The notes under the pieces are model-generated. The model searched no databases. It had not been told where the DNA came from and saw only the letters and a program-made list of their open reading frames with translations. A DNA stretch of 31,643 nucleotides from UBA8106 sp964569695 (GTDB lineage Bacteria; Acidobacteriota; Vicinamibacteria; Vicinamibacterales; UBA823): the NCBI GenBank assembly GCA_964569695.1, contig CAZMUA010000022.1, positions 1 through 31,643 of the forward strand. The letters are read 5' to 3'. The position numbers were made by a program, and so were the translations under genes. Within the stretch, counting starts at the first letter, position 1. Each line of letters begins with the position of its first letter. Of this stretch, positions 6,886 through 14,947 are shown piece after piece.

Positions 6886-7671
6886 CTACACGACAGTTTG
6901 GAATGCGTCGAGCCAGGCTTGAGCCATCATATAGTTCCCAGCTGGCGCAGGATGCACACCATCTGGACACCAGTGTTCCACCGGAGCCCGCTTCAAGGCT
7001 TCATCGAAGATCGACTGATAAGCAATCCATGTTGCCCCGTAGTCCTCCGCGATCCGTTTGGCGGCTTCGCGATAAGCGGCGTAAGCGGGATACCACGCCT
7101 CAGTAAGTGCCGTCCCTCCCGTCACAGCAAAAGGTTCACCAATGATCAAAATGACGTCCGGCAAAGCCGTGCGCGTCCGGTCCAACAACGCTCGGTAATC
7201 CTGCTCATAGGTCTCCACCGTGCCAGTGTAACCATGTGACAAGGTATGCCAGAAATCGTTCACACCAATGAGAATACTCAGGACATCAGGCTTCAGCGCA
7301 AGGCAATCGGCCTGCCACCTATCTGCCAACTCAAAGACCTTGTGTCCACTGACTCCCCGGTTGTAACACTGCCAGCGGTTTTCTGGCGTCTCACCCAGCA
7401 ATTGACCAACCGCCATACCCGCATAGCCTCCTCCAAGACCAGAAGGATCATTAAACCCCAGCTGTTCGCGATTCCGACTGGAATCCGTCACGGAATCACC
7501 CTGAAAAACAATGATCCGAGATTCATTTGAAGTCGCTTGTGCTTGCATATGTGTACTCGGGGCTCCTGCGGACAGTCCCGACCAATTTGCCGTCAGGCCA
7601 ACGCCAAGGGCTACCCGCTCCAAAAAATGTCGCCGACCGATGTGAAAAAACTGACTACTCATCGCACCCAT
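6886..7671 (-). CDS. Secreted SGNH/GDSL-family hydrolase
   Basis: This 261-residue protein has an N-terminal twin-arginine-like region (GRRHFLERVALGVGL, residues 12-26), suggesting export. SGNH blocks are in order: block I FQGDSVTDS with nucleophile Ser60, block II Gly in NRGVSGHKV, block III Asn in IGVNDFW, and block V Asp237-x-x-His240 in PDGVHP. The family removes acyl or acetyl groups from sugars, lipids or glycans. It is the first gene of a two-gene unit with the alpha/beta-hydrolase downstream. The first ATG (7671) lacks a clear ribosome binding site; a second Met three codons later is possible. Function beyond esterase is not assignable. Confidence 0.85.
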   Translation of the reverse strand: MGAMSSQFFHIGRRHFLERVALGVGLTANWSGLSAGAPSTHMQAQATSNESRIIVFQGDSVTDSSRNREQLGFNDPSGLGGGYAGMAVGQLLGETPENRWQCYNRGVSGHKVFELADRWQADCLALKPDVLSILIGVNDFWHTLSHGYTGTVETYEQDYRALLDRTRTALPDVILIIGEPFAVTGGTALTEAWYPAYAAYREAAKRIAEDYGATWIAYQSIFDEALKRAPVEHWCPDGVHPAPAGNYMMAQAWLDAFQTVV

Positions 7672-7705
7672 TGATGAAAACTACAACCTGCCAATATTTT
7701 GGAAG

Positions 7706-7711
7706 ATTATG
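7706..7711 (-). promoter_or_regulatory. Candidate extended -10 promoter for the SGNH/esterase pair
   Basis: On the minus strand TGT-CATAAT forms an extended -10 element; CATAAT differs from TATAAT at one base. The start would be near 7699, about 28 bases before the gene. No good -35 box is visible. A short inverted repeat ACAAAA/TTTTGT (7722-7735) lies just upstream, between the two divergent units. Confidence 0.4.
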
Positions 7712-7751
7712 ACACATACGCACAAAAAATTTTGTCACGAGATTCGTCAAA

Positions 7752-7780
7752 TTGTCAGGACAGAAGAGTTACACTCTAAT
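7752..7780 (+). promoter_or_regulatory. Promoter for the small CxxC gene and possibly tRNA-Arg
   Basis: A -35 box TTGTCA (7752-7757) and a -10 box TCTAAT (7775-7780) are separated by 17 bases, each one base off consensus. The -10 is identical to that of the ilv promoter. The predicted start is near 7787, leaving a 5' untranslated region of about 77 bases. Confidence 0.55.
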
Positions 7781-7863
7781 TAAGATCCATTCAGCAAGAC
7801 GCATCTGTCTCATCACAGCAACCTCACTATTGAGGTTGACATGTTGTAAACCGGGGAGGCTTT

Positions 7864-8052
7864 ATGAAGGACGGGACATCGCATTCAATTACGCTGGAGT
7901 CAGCCAAAGTGAAATTCTTGGACGATATGGTTACACAGCATGGGTTGCCCGACACGAACAAGGCGATCCGATGCCTGATCGACTATGCGCGTGCCAATCC
8001 TGATCGGCAAAAAGAAATTTTTGCCGAGTTCCGCTGTCATGATTGTGGATAG
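7864..8052 (+). CDS. Small protein with C-terminal CxxC, ribbon-helix-helix-like
   Basis: This 62-residue protein starts at an ATG preceded by GGGGAGG at good spacing, which marks it as the real gene over the longer overlapping frame. A short beta-like start (SHSITLESAKVKF) is followed by two helices (DDMVTQHGLP, then TNKAIRCLIDYARANP). That pattern resembles small ribbon-helix-helix DNA-binding proteins, although I cannot confirm the fold. The end, FRCHDCG, carries Cys-x-x-Cys and, with Cys near position 36, could hold a metal. It has its own promoter and ends 34 bases before tRNA-Arg, with no visible terminator between, so co-transcription is likely. Function unknown. Confidence 0.7.
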   Translation: MKDGTSHSITLESAKVKFLDDMVTQHGLPDTNKAIRCLIDYARANPDRQKEIFAEFRCHDCG

Positions 8053-8086
8053 GAGATTGGCTAGTGCTCGTACTACAGAACCATGT

Positions 8087-8163
8087 GCGCCCGTAGCTCA
8101 GTTGGATAGAGCATCGGCCTTCTAAGCCGAGGGTCCCAGGTTCGAATCCTGGCGGGCGTACCA
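8087..8163 (+). tRNA. tRNA-Arg (anticodon UCU)
   Basis: A full cloverleaf is visible. Acceptor GCGCCCG pairs with CGGGCGT (first pair G-U), the D arm is GCTC...GAGC, and the anticodon stem TCGGC/GCCGA holds the loop CTTCTAA, giving anticodon TCT. The T arm CCAGG-TTCGAAT-CCTGG is perfect. The discriminator is A and CCA is encoded in the DNA. It reads AGA/AGG codons. Confidence 0.96.
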
Positions 8164-8227
8164 TATACACTACGATGAATCACCAAACACTTGAGATAGG
8201 AATCACACTGACAGTCTAGGAGCTTGA

Positions 8228-9649
8228 ATGATACTGCGTAGCGTACACGTCATGGTGTTGGCAATCTTGATGGCTTCACCTGGGCACACCCAGACCACTG
8301 ACGACCCTTTTGCTGAATCAATCGGTGCCCGTCAAGCCGCGCTGGAGGTTAGGATTATCGAGTTCGCCACAATCCCGGACAGTGACGGTAGTGCACCCCG
8401 CATAATGTTATTGGTTGACGAACCTGGGACCGACCGACTCTTCGTGAACGACATGCGAGGCCCCCTGTACAGCGTGAGTTATGACGGCAAGACAGTAACC
8501 CCGTATCTCAATCTCAATGACCCCACCTGGAATGTGAATGTCGAATTCTCCCGAAATGAACAGGGCTTCCAGAGTTTTGCTTTTCATCCGCAATTCGGCG
8601 AACCTGGCACCCGTGGTTATGGGAAGTTCTACACACTGACTGACACCAAGAACATGGCACCGCCGCCAGATTTTCAATCTGGAAATTCCGATAATACTCA
8701 CGATACGGTCTTACTTGAATGGAGTACCAACGCTCCGCACGAAAGTATTTATGCAGGACAACCACCTCGCGAATTAGTCCGCTTCGAACAACCCTTTCGC
8801 AACCATAACGGTGGCCATCTCGGGTTTAATCCGCTAGCGGCACCTGGGAGTGACGACTTCGGGTTGCTGTATATGGGCAACGCTGATGGTGGAAGTGGTG
8901 GCGATCCTCTGAATCTGTCTCAAAACCCCATGTCCGCCTTCGGAAAAATTTTTCGCCTTGACCCGATGGGTTCCAACAGTGCAAATGGCCAGTACGGGAT
9001 TCCATCGGATAACCCCTTCGTCAATGAGAGCCGGAGCGAAATACTCGGTGAGATTTATGCGTTGGGTCTTCGTAACCCTCAACGCTTTTCCTGGGATCCC
9101 CAGAACGGCAATATGTTTGTCGCCGACATCGGTCAGAACATCGTAGAAGAAATCAGTCTTGTCACCGCTGGAGCAAACCTCGGCTGGAACGTCTGGGAAG
9201 GCAGCTTTGAGTTTATTAGTCGGCGCGCCGTGAGCTTGATCAACCGACGGGGCGACTCCAGGATGTCTTACCCTGTAGTCGAGTACGGACAGCTGGACCC
9301 GCTGCTACAGCGCGGTTCAGCAGCGACTGGCGTTTACGCCTACCGTCAGAACGACATTCCCCAACTTACGAATCTCGTATTATTCGGTGACAATCCGAGC
9401 GGCGAGGTCTTCTCTTTTTCGGCGGATGACCTCCCTCACGGTGGACAGGAAGCGATTCGTCGGGTGCTGTTCAAGAATGGCGAAGAAGTCAGAACCTTGC
9501 TTCAATTAATCCAAGCCCAGAATATTTCTCAGGGGAAAGACCCCGCAACTCGGGCCGATATGCGCATGAGCATTGGTCCTGACAGACAGCTCTTCATCCT
9601 TAACAAGCGCGACGGCACCATTCGCCTACTCGTCCCAGACGAATCTTGA
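8228..9649 (+). CDS. Secreted PQQ-type glucose/sorbosone dehydrogenase family protein
   Basis: This 473-residue beta-propeller protein has a signal peptide (about residues 1-21, ending GHTQ) and a good ribosome binding site (AGGAG five bases before ATG). Family motifs are present: FRNHNGGHLGFNP (catalytic-type His193/His197), YALGLRNPQRFSWDP, and VADIGQNIVEEI followed by NLGWNVWEG. Members of this family (soluble glucose dehydrogenase, Asd-like) oxidise sugars or aldoses with PQQ in the periplasm, though many homologues have no proven activity. It leads a plus-strand set with a sulfatase 15 bases later and an amidohydrolase beyond. That suggests joint extracellular breakdown of a sulfated or amidated carbohydrate (inference). 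Confidence 0.88.
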   Translation: MILRSVHVMVLAILMASPGHTQTTDDPFAESIGARQAALEVRIIEFATIPDSDGSAPRIMLLVDEPGTDRLFVNDMRGPLYSVSYDGKTVTPYLNLNDPTWNVNVEFSRNEQGFQSFAFHPQFGEPGTRGYGKFYTLTDTKNMAPPPDFQSGNSDNTHDTVLLEWSTNAPHESIYAGQPPRELVRFEQPFRNHNGGHLGFNPLAAPGSDDFGLLYMGNADGGSGGDPLNLSQNPMSAFGKIFRLDPMGSNSANGQYGIPSDNPFVNESRSEILGEIYALGLRNPQRFSWDPQNGNMFVADIGQNIVEEISLVTAGANLGWNVWEGSFEFISRRAVSLINRRGDSRMSYPVVEYGQLDPLLQRGSAATGVYAYRQNDIPQLTNLVLFGDNPSGEVFSFSADDLPHGGQEAIRRVLFKNGEEVRTLLQLIQAQNISQGKDPATRADMRMSIGPDRQLFILNKRDGTIRLLVPDES

Positions 9650-9664
9650 GCATCTCTAATCCCT

Positions 9665-11230
9665 ATGAACACACAAAACACACAACGCACCCAGATCCTT
9701 ACACTGTTGTTAGTGACAGGTCTGGCACTGCTAGATACGACTGTCGGAAACGCGCAAGTTTCAAGCACTGCAACAAAACCTAACATTCTGTTTATCGCAG
9801 TGGACGACCTGAACGACTGGGCTGGCTTTATGAATGGTCATCCGGAGATGACTATCCAGACTCCCAACCTCGATCGCCTTGCCGCGTCATCCATGGTCTT
9901 CACGAACGCTCACACCCCAGCCCCGGCCTGTGCTCCCGCTAGAACCGCAATCCTCACCGGAGTCCATCACGCTCGGTCAGGAGCAGAGAAGGTGTTCTGG
10001 GGAGATGAGCCGAAGTGGCGGGAATTCGAAATGCTGCGGAACGTGGAAACGCTTGAGCAGTTTTTCAAGAATCGTGGTTATAAGACCTTGGGGGCTGGAA
10101 AGATCTATCACAGCCAAGCCCCACCATGGGCACCCACCAGTCAAGTCGAACCGGCCAATTGGGATTTTTATTACCCCAGTTCCTACATTTCCCACCCCTT
10201 CCAGATTCGAGCTCCCAATGAAGTGATTTACCCGCCAACGGTGAACAACGCAACTCGGCCCGGTGGCGGTGAAGGCAGTTGGTGGACGTGGGGACCGGTG
10301 ACGGTGCCCGACGAAAAAATGGCTGACTATCATGTCGTCGACTGGGCCCGTTACCAACTCGACCAAAACCACGATAGACCTTTTTTCTTGGCAATGGGGA
10401 TTTGGAAACCACATGACCCGTGGGAGGTACCGCAGAAGTATTTTGACTTATACCCTTTGGAAGACATTGTCCTACCCGTAACCAAGAAAGATGATCTTGA
10501 GGACGCCTTTGACCACGGACGTCGTTGGATCCATCAATGGGTGGTGGATAACAAACAATGGAAGCAAGTGGTCCAATCCTATGCTGCGTCGATCACATTT
10601 GCCGATGCCATGTTGGGTCGAGTATTGGAGGCCTTTGAGCATTCAGAGTACGCCCAAGATACCATCTTGGTTGTATGGTCCGATCACGGTATGCATATGG
10701 GTGAAAAGGAAAATATCGAGAAGTTTACGTTGTGGGAACGATCAACGCGAGTGCCACTCATCGTTTCAGCTCCTGGGATAACCCAAGCTGGGGCATCCAG
10801 CGACCAGCCTGTCAGTTTAATGGATCTCTATCCAACCCTGGTTGATCTCGCAGGATTTAATCGACCGTCACACCTCGACGGAACCAGCCTGGTGCCTCAG
10901 ATCAACAACCCCGATGCAGAGACTCCACCAGTTGTGACCAGCTATCAATTTAGTTGGACCGATGAACCGGTTGTGGGACATGCCGTCAGAAGTAAACAGT
11001 ACCGTTACATCTATTATCCTGATATCAATCTTGAGGAACTTTATGACCACGAAAATGATCCACATGAATGGGATAACGTGGCATATAAGGTGACCAATGA
11101 CGAAATCATCGGTGATCATCGGCAAGTACTCAAGGCCATATTGCCGGATCTGACCTGGACGGATGAACCTAAAGGATATTCGATTGATCGAGACGGGAAT
11201 GTGCGGAAGATTGGATTTGTTTCCTATTGA
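9665..11230 (+). CDS. Secreted sulfatase, iduronate-2-sulfatase-like
   Basis: This 521-residue sulfatase has a signal peptide (about residues 1-30, ending GNAQ). Metal-binding Asp47-Asp48 lie in FIAVDDLNDW. The formylglycine motif Cys89-Ala-Pro-Ala-Arg93 is followed by TAILTG, so activation needs a formylglycine-generating enzyme, which is not in this window. Later motifs MGIWKPHDPW and WSDHGMHMGEKENIEKFTLW are those of the iduronate-2-sulfatase branch. The C-terminus carries ELYDHENDPHEWDN, usual in sulfatases. It would remove sulfate esters from sulfated polysaccharides or glycosaminoglycan-like material. No ribosome binding site is obvious before the ATG, so translation may be coupled to the upstream dehydrogenase. 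Confidence 0.92.
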   Translation: MNTQNTQRTQILTLLLVTGLALLDTTVGNAQVSSTATKPNILFIAVDDLNDWAGFMNGHPEMTIQTPNLDRLAASSMVFTNAHTPAPACAPARTAILTGVHHARSGAEKVFWGDEPKWREFEMLRNVETLEQFFKNRGYKTLGAGKIYHSQAPPWAPTSQVEPANWDFYYPSSYISHPFQIRAPNEVIYPPTVNNATRPGGGEGSWWTWGPVTVPDEKMADYHVVDWARYQLDQNHDRPFFLAMGIWKPHDPWEVPQKYFDLYPLEDIVLPVTKKDDLEDAFDHGRRWIHQWVVDNKQWKQVVQSYAASITFADAMLGRVLEAFEHSEYAQDTILVVWSDHGMHMGEKENIEKFTLWERSTRVPLIVSAPGITQAGASSDQPVSLMDLYPTLVDLAGFNRPSHLDGTSLVPQINNPDAETPPVVTSYQFSWTDEPVVGHAVRSKQYRYIYYPDINLEELYDHENDPHEWDNVAYKVTNDEIIGDHRQVLKAILPDLTWTDEPKGYSIDRDGNVRKIGFVSY

Positions 11231-11286
11231 GCCATTGTGTTCACGGCCGAAGACTTTCAGGGTCCCAATCGAGACAAGGTGCCACC

Positions 11287-12822
11287 ATGCCACAGTCGAC
11301 TAATCATCGTACGTCGTCAACTTCACAGTCTCCGGACGAACCAACCACCTTCAGTCGACGGCAACTGCTCGCCGGTTCTGCGGCACTCCTGCTCGGGGAA
11401 AGGATGGTCCAGAGTCAGGCGAGTTTAAGTAACACCATCGTCTTTGCTCATACAACCGTAGTCGGCGTCGATGCGGTTCAAGACGATGTAGCCCTTGCAG
11501 TCAACGGCGACAAGGTCGTTGCAATTGGCCCTACCGAGCAAGTTCTTGAGACCTATCCGAACGCCGATGTCTATGATGGACGGGGAAAGGCGCTACTACC
11601 AGGCTTGATCAACTGTCATGCCCACATGGCGGCGGTCCTCGCCCGTGGCTTCAATGAAGACTTCGGATTCCCGAATTCTGCACGACTGGCTGTCCGACCC
11701 AATAGTCTCCTTGAAGGTGAGGAAGCTGCCCTGATGGTAACCGTCGCTGCGCTGGAAGCCATCAAGACTGGGACCACCACGATTGTCGAGAACACCGGAA
11801 ACATCAGCCCAAACGCTGCAGCCTTGGCGCAGACAGGTCTGCGCTGCGTCTTCGCAGAGTCGGTGCGCGATAGCGAGAATGTTGCCGGACCGATGTCCCC
11901 GGGAGGACTCGCAAACAGTGCACCCCCCAGGTTCTCCGCCAAGCGACGGGACGAAGGATTGCAGCGTATCAACGACTTGTTTAGTACGTGGCACGGCAAG
12001 CATCAAGGTCGCATCTCCGTGTTCCCGGCCGCTGCGCTTGCTGAAACTTCATCACCCGAACTGTTACGAGCCATCCGGACGTTCGCTGACAAACACGATC
12101 TCGGATACACGATCCATCTGTCGCAGAGCGTCCCTGAAGTGGAGTTCATGGTGCGCTACCATGGCCTTCGTCCTCCAGCGTTCCTTGATCAGCATGGTTT
12201 CCTCGGTCCTCGGCTCTTCGCCGCACACTGCCGATATGTCAACGATGCCGATATCGCACTACTTGGGCGAACTGGTACCATCATTTCGCATCAAGCAAAT
12301 ATGGCCGCGAATCGAGGAGTGATTCCACCGATTGCAAAACTCCGAGAAGCCGGCTGCCCAATCGCAAGCGGTACCGACAACAACACTAACGACATGTTTA
12401 GCGTGATGAAGGTTGCTCTCCTCACGGAACGCATTTCGCGCAATGATGTGATTCCTGGCACGCAACCGCAGCCAGAAGACATGCTTGAAGATGCGACCCA
12501 AGGCGGTGCCCGCGCCGTGAATCAGGAGCAGCTCCTCGGTTCACTTGAAATTGGGAAGAAGGCGGACCTGATTGTCCTTGATACCCAGCAGGCCCACCTG
12601 GTGCCGGCGGGCCGTATTGTGTCCGCGTGGATCCATAACGGTCAACCGTCCGACATCGAGTCCGTTATGGTCGACGGCCAGTTCGTCATGCGCAGCCGCA
12701 AGGTCTTGACGATGGACGAGGACCACATCATCGCAGAAGCAGACAAGGTGGGACGGCGGATTTGGAGCCAGGTGGAAGCAGCGGGGCCCATTACGGTGCC
12801 ACGCCTGCCTCGCCGGCAGTGA
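11287..12822 (+). CDS. Tat-exported amidohydrolase, chlorohydrolase/deaminase group
   Basis: This is a 511-residue metal-dependent amidohydrolase of the TrzN/AtzA and methylthioadenosine/guanine deaminase group. I start at ATG 11287 (AAGGTG seven bases upstream) rather than an upstream TTG. A Tat motif SRRQLLAG is at 23-30. Zinc ligands are His111/His113 (NCHAHM), His277 (YTIHLSQ), His314 (FAAHCR) and Asp364 (SGTDNN). In AtzA and TrzN the third ligand is followed by HxxE, with a catalytic Glu. Here it is HLSQ (Gln280), so ordinary deamination may not be its reaction. The closing KADLIVLDTQ strand is typical. It follows the sulfatase by 56 bases and probably belongs to the same operon. Substrate unknown. 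Confidence 0.85.
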   Translation: MPQSTNHRTSSTSQSPDEPTTFSRRQLLAGSAALLLGERMVQSQASLSNTIVFAHTTVVGVDAVQDDVALAVNGDKVVAIGPTEQVLETYPNADVYDGRGKALLPGLINCHAHMAAVLARGFNEDFGFPNSARLAVRPNSLLEGEEAALMVTVAALEAIKTGTTTIVENTGNISPNAAALAQTGLRCVFAESVRDSENVAGPMSPGGLANSAPPRFSAKRRDEGLQRINDLFSTWHGKHQGRISVFPAAALAETSSPELLRAIRTFADKHDLGYTIHLSQSVPEVEFMVRYHGLRPPAFLDQHGFLGPRLFAAHCRYVNDADIALLGRTGTIISHQANMAANRGVIPPIAKLREAGCPIASGTDNNTNDMFSVMKVALLTERISRNDVIPGTQPQPEDMLEDATQGGARAVNQEQLLGSLEIGKKADLIVLDTQQAHLVPAGRIVSAWIHNGQPSDIESVMVDGQFVMRSRKVLTMDEDHIIAEADKVGRRIWSQVEAAGPITVPRLPRRQ

Positions 12823-12851
12823 TTATCAGAACCTCCTGCCTCTGTTACGCT

Positions 12852-13535
12852 TCACTGCTTGTCGTCGTAGTAACCCTCCGTGGGAATCATGAGATGCGCG
12901 TATTTCGTACCACGGAACATGTTATAGGGCGCGCCTGTCGTGAAGTCGCTGGTGAAGTTGTCCAGACTCGCAGGGTCTTTAGGCATCAGCATCAGGTGAG
13001 GTCCTGATTCGATCCAGTTCGCTGGATCTTCTGCATCGGCCTGATTCCTGACGAACGGGGTGCTGTTGTCCTCACCCTTATCACCATGGAGCATCCACAC
13101 ATAGGTGTCGCGCTCAAGTTGCGGGGTCTCACCGGTCAGATAGGCGCCTATCCATTTGAAGCCTTCTTCGTCTCCGCACAAGGGCATTGCTTCGAGGGCA
13201 TCGATCCAGCCGTTCTCCGGGTCGGACATTCCCCGTGGGTTGGCGGCAAGACAGGTCCAGCCATTCGTGCCTTCTCTCAACACATTATTGTCGCCATCCA
13301 AGATCGTCGCAGTGTCGCCAATAAACGAAGGGGCGGCAGTGGAATAGGCCCAGAGCTGCCACTCGGCTGAGGTGTGCGCACCGGAAGGCTCCCCCGTCTC
13401 GGCGACCGCCTCAGTCGTCTCCACTGCAGTTTCTTCGGCCACCGGTTCGACTTCCGATTCAGTGGCGCAGGCTGAAAAGCCAAACCCAGCGAGTAAGGTA
13501 ACGGCGAGCACAGCAACAGGTAACTTCGCGTTCAT
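12852..13535 (-). CDS. Putative lipoprotein of unknown function
   Basis: This is a 227-residue protein with a good ribosome binding site (AGGAG six bases before ATG). The N-terminus LLAGFGFSAC ends in a lipobox-like Cys23, so it is probably lipid-anchored. An acidic Glu/Thr/Ala/Val-rich linker follows (residues 24-53). The globular part begins WQLWAYSTAAPSFIGD and contains VLREGTNGWTCLAANPRG, DALEAMPLCGDEEG and a His-Gly-Asp segment (WMLHGDKGEDN). Two conserved-looking cysteines could form a disulfide. I associate this pattern with an uncharacterised family of environmental bacteria but cannot name a function. It converges on the amidohydrolase and lies downstream of rmuC on the same strand. 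Confidence 0.75.
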   Translation of the reverse strand: MNAKLPVAVLAVTLLAGFGFSACATESEVEPVAEETAVETTEAVAETGEPSGAHTSAEWQLWAYSTAAPSFIGDTATILDGDNNVLREGTNGWTCLAANPRGMSDPENGWIDALEAMPLCGDEEGFKWIGAYLTGETPQLERDTYVWMLHGDKGEDNSTPFVRNQADAEDPANWIESGPHLMLMPKDPASLDNFTSDFTTGAPYNMFRGTKYAHLMIPTEGYYDDKQ

Positions 13536-13617
13536 CGTGATCTCCTAGGATAAGGTCCCTTGCTTCTATGTTTCTTTCGCGCTACAGCCTACCGCCCTCA
13601 CTATCAAAGATCAAGGA

Positions 13618-13641
13618 GACGCGGTCGCACGATTCCGCGTC
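13618..13641 (-). terminator. Candidate hairpin downstream of rmuC
   Basis: Perfect seven-base arms GACGCGG and CCGCGTC flank a 10-base loop about 50 bases past the rmuC stop on the minus strand. The following sequence is only moderately T-rich (TCCTTGATCTTTG). It is a weak candidate terminator separating rmuC from the lipoprotein gene. Confidence 0.35.
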
Positions 13642-13691
13642 ACGCTCATCAGACATAATCGTGATGTGAGACCAGTTATTCCAGCAAGGTC

Positions 13692-14837
13692 TCAATCTTT
13701 TCTTGGGGGCTCCAAATCCAGAACGGCCTCAATCTCTTGTGGCCCGGACTTGTCGTCGTCGAGCGGTTTATATTTCGATTGTGTAACCACCTTGAGTTTC
13801 GCCAGTCTCTTGGCCTGAGGACGAACCCGATCATCGTAGCTTTTTTTCGAGGCGTTGTAGGCATCGACCGCCTTCTTGAAATTCTCACCGACATCTGCAT
13901 AATGTGTCGTCCAAATTTCAACCCGTTTTGCTAATTCAACAGCATGGTCTCTAATTTCCTGCGCATTACGATTTGCCTCGTCGTGTGTCCAATAAACTCG
14001 AACTGTTCGTAATAAGGCGACCAGCGAGACTGGACTGGTGATCAGAATTCTATTCTGGAAGGCGTATTCTTGGAGTTCTGGATCCACGTCCAAGGCAGCT
14101 GTCAATAAGTGATCGCCGGGCATGAACATGACCGTGAAATCGATATCACCGTCAGCAAATTCCGAATAGTCTCTTCCAATCAATGTTTTTACGTGCCCTT
14201 TAACCGCCGCTGCATGAGCCTTCAGGAACTCTTTCTCGTTCTCAGGGTCAGTTGCTTCTTTAGCCTTCGCATAGGATTCAAAGGGACATTTTGAGTCGAC
14301 TGGAATTCCAGCTCCTCCTGGAAGAAGGATCAGCATGTCTGGACGACTACCATCGGAAAGCGGTTCCTGCACCTCGAAGTGAACATGTTCTTTCATACCA
14401 GCGAGCTCGACGATATTCTGCAGAAGGTATTCTCCCCAGTTGCCGCGTGCCTTGCTGGAACCCTTCAGCAAGTTCTGCATCTTCTCCGAACTCGTCTGCA
14501 TTCTTTGGGCTTCAGCCAGCATGTTTTCTATCTGCTTACTCAGCTGGCCGTAGTCGGTTGCCCGCGTTTTTTCCAATTCACCAGTTTTTTTCTTTAACTC
14601 CTCAAGAGCTTTATTTAGAGGTGTCAGTTTAGTTTCCGTGGCCTCAAGGAACCCTTCCTTATTGTCTTTAAGTGCATCACGGGCCGCACCCTGGAATATG
14701 GACTTCATTTCACTGAGGCTGGTATCAAAGAAGCTCTTTTGCTGAGAGGCTAGCTTTTTCTGAAAGTACGAGCCTAGCCAGACTCCTATCCCGAGTCCGA
14801 CCACAAAAGTTGCGAGTAATTCCAGGCCTTCTGTCAT
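13692..14837 (-). CDS. rmuC: DNA recombination protein RmuC family
   Basis: This 381-residue RmuC homologue begins with one membrane helix (about residues 6-24, LLATFVVGLGIGVWLG). A long coiled-coil rich in Lys/Glu follows (about 30-125). The nuclease-like core starts at RGNWGEYLLQNIVELAGM (131-148) and includes RPDMLILLPGG and PVDSKCPFESYAKA (179-192), the PD-(D/E)xK-like signature. In E. coli RmuC limits inversions at short inverted repeats; the biochemical activity is not settled. It stands between the molybdoenzyme operon and the lipoprotein gene on the minus strand, 110 bases after the FAD-subunit gene. I see no functional link to its neighbours. Confidence 0.93.
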   Translation of the reverse strand: MTEGLELLATFVVGLGIGVWLGSYFQKKLASQQKSFFDTSLSEMKSIFQGAARDALKDNKEGFLEATETKLTPLNKALEELKKKTGELEKTRATDYGQLSKQIENMLAEAQRMQTSSEKMQNLLKGSSKARGNWGEYLLQNIVELAGMKEHVHFEVQEPLSDGSRPDMLILLPGGAGIPVDSKCPFESYAKAKEATDPENEKEFLKAHAAAVKGHVKTLIGRDYSEFADGDIDFTVMFMPGDHLLTAALDVDPELQEYAFQNRILITSPVSLVALLRTVRVYWTHDEANRNAQEIRDHAVELAKRVEIWTTHYADVGENFKKAVDAYNASKKSYDDRVRPQAKRLAKLKVVTQSKYKPLDDDKSGPQEIEAVLDLEPPRKD

Positions 14838-14947
14838 AAAAGGTTCCGTCCTAGTGGATGCGCACCAGGAAGACGACGCAAGCGAGTGGTAGAGTTCCTA
14901 GTCAGAATGGCCTCCCCAAGGAGGTTTAAAGCCGACGCCGTGATGAC

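Noticed and set aside
7752..8003. Overlapping 83-codon frame across the small CxxC gene
   Set aside because: It starts inside the predicted promoter without a ribosome binding site, while the 62-codon frame has GGGGAGG well placed.
12816..12858. Bidirectional terminator from GCAGTGA and TCACTGC between convergent genes
   Set aside because: The arms are simply the two CAG-TGA gene ends, the loop is about 29 bases, and no T-tract follows on either strand.
14918..14932. CCTCC/GGAGG hairpin after the molybdoenzyme operon as a terminator
   Set aside because: The stem is only five pairs and no T-run follows on the minus strand.
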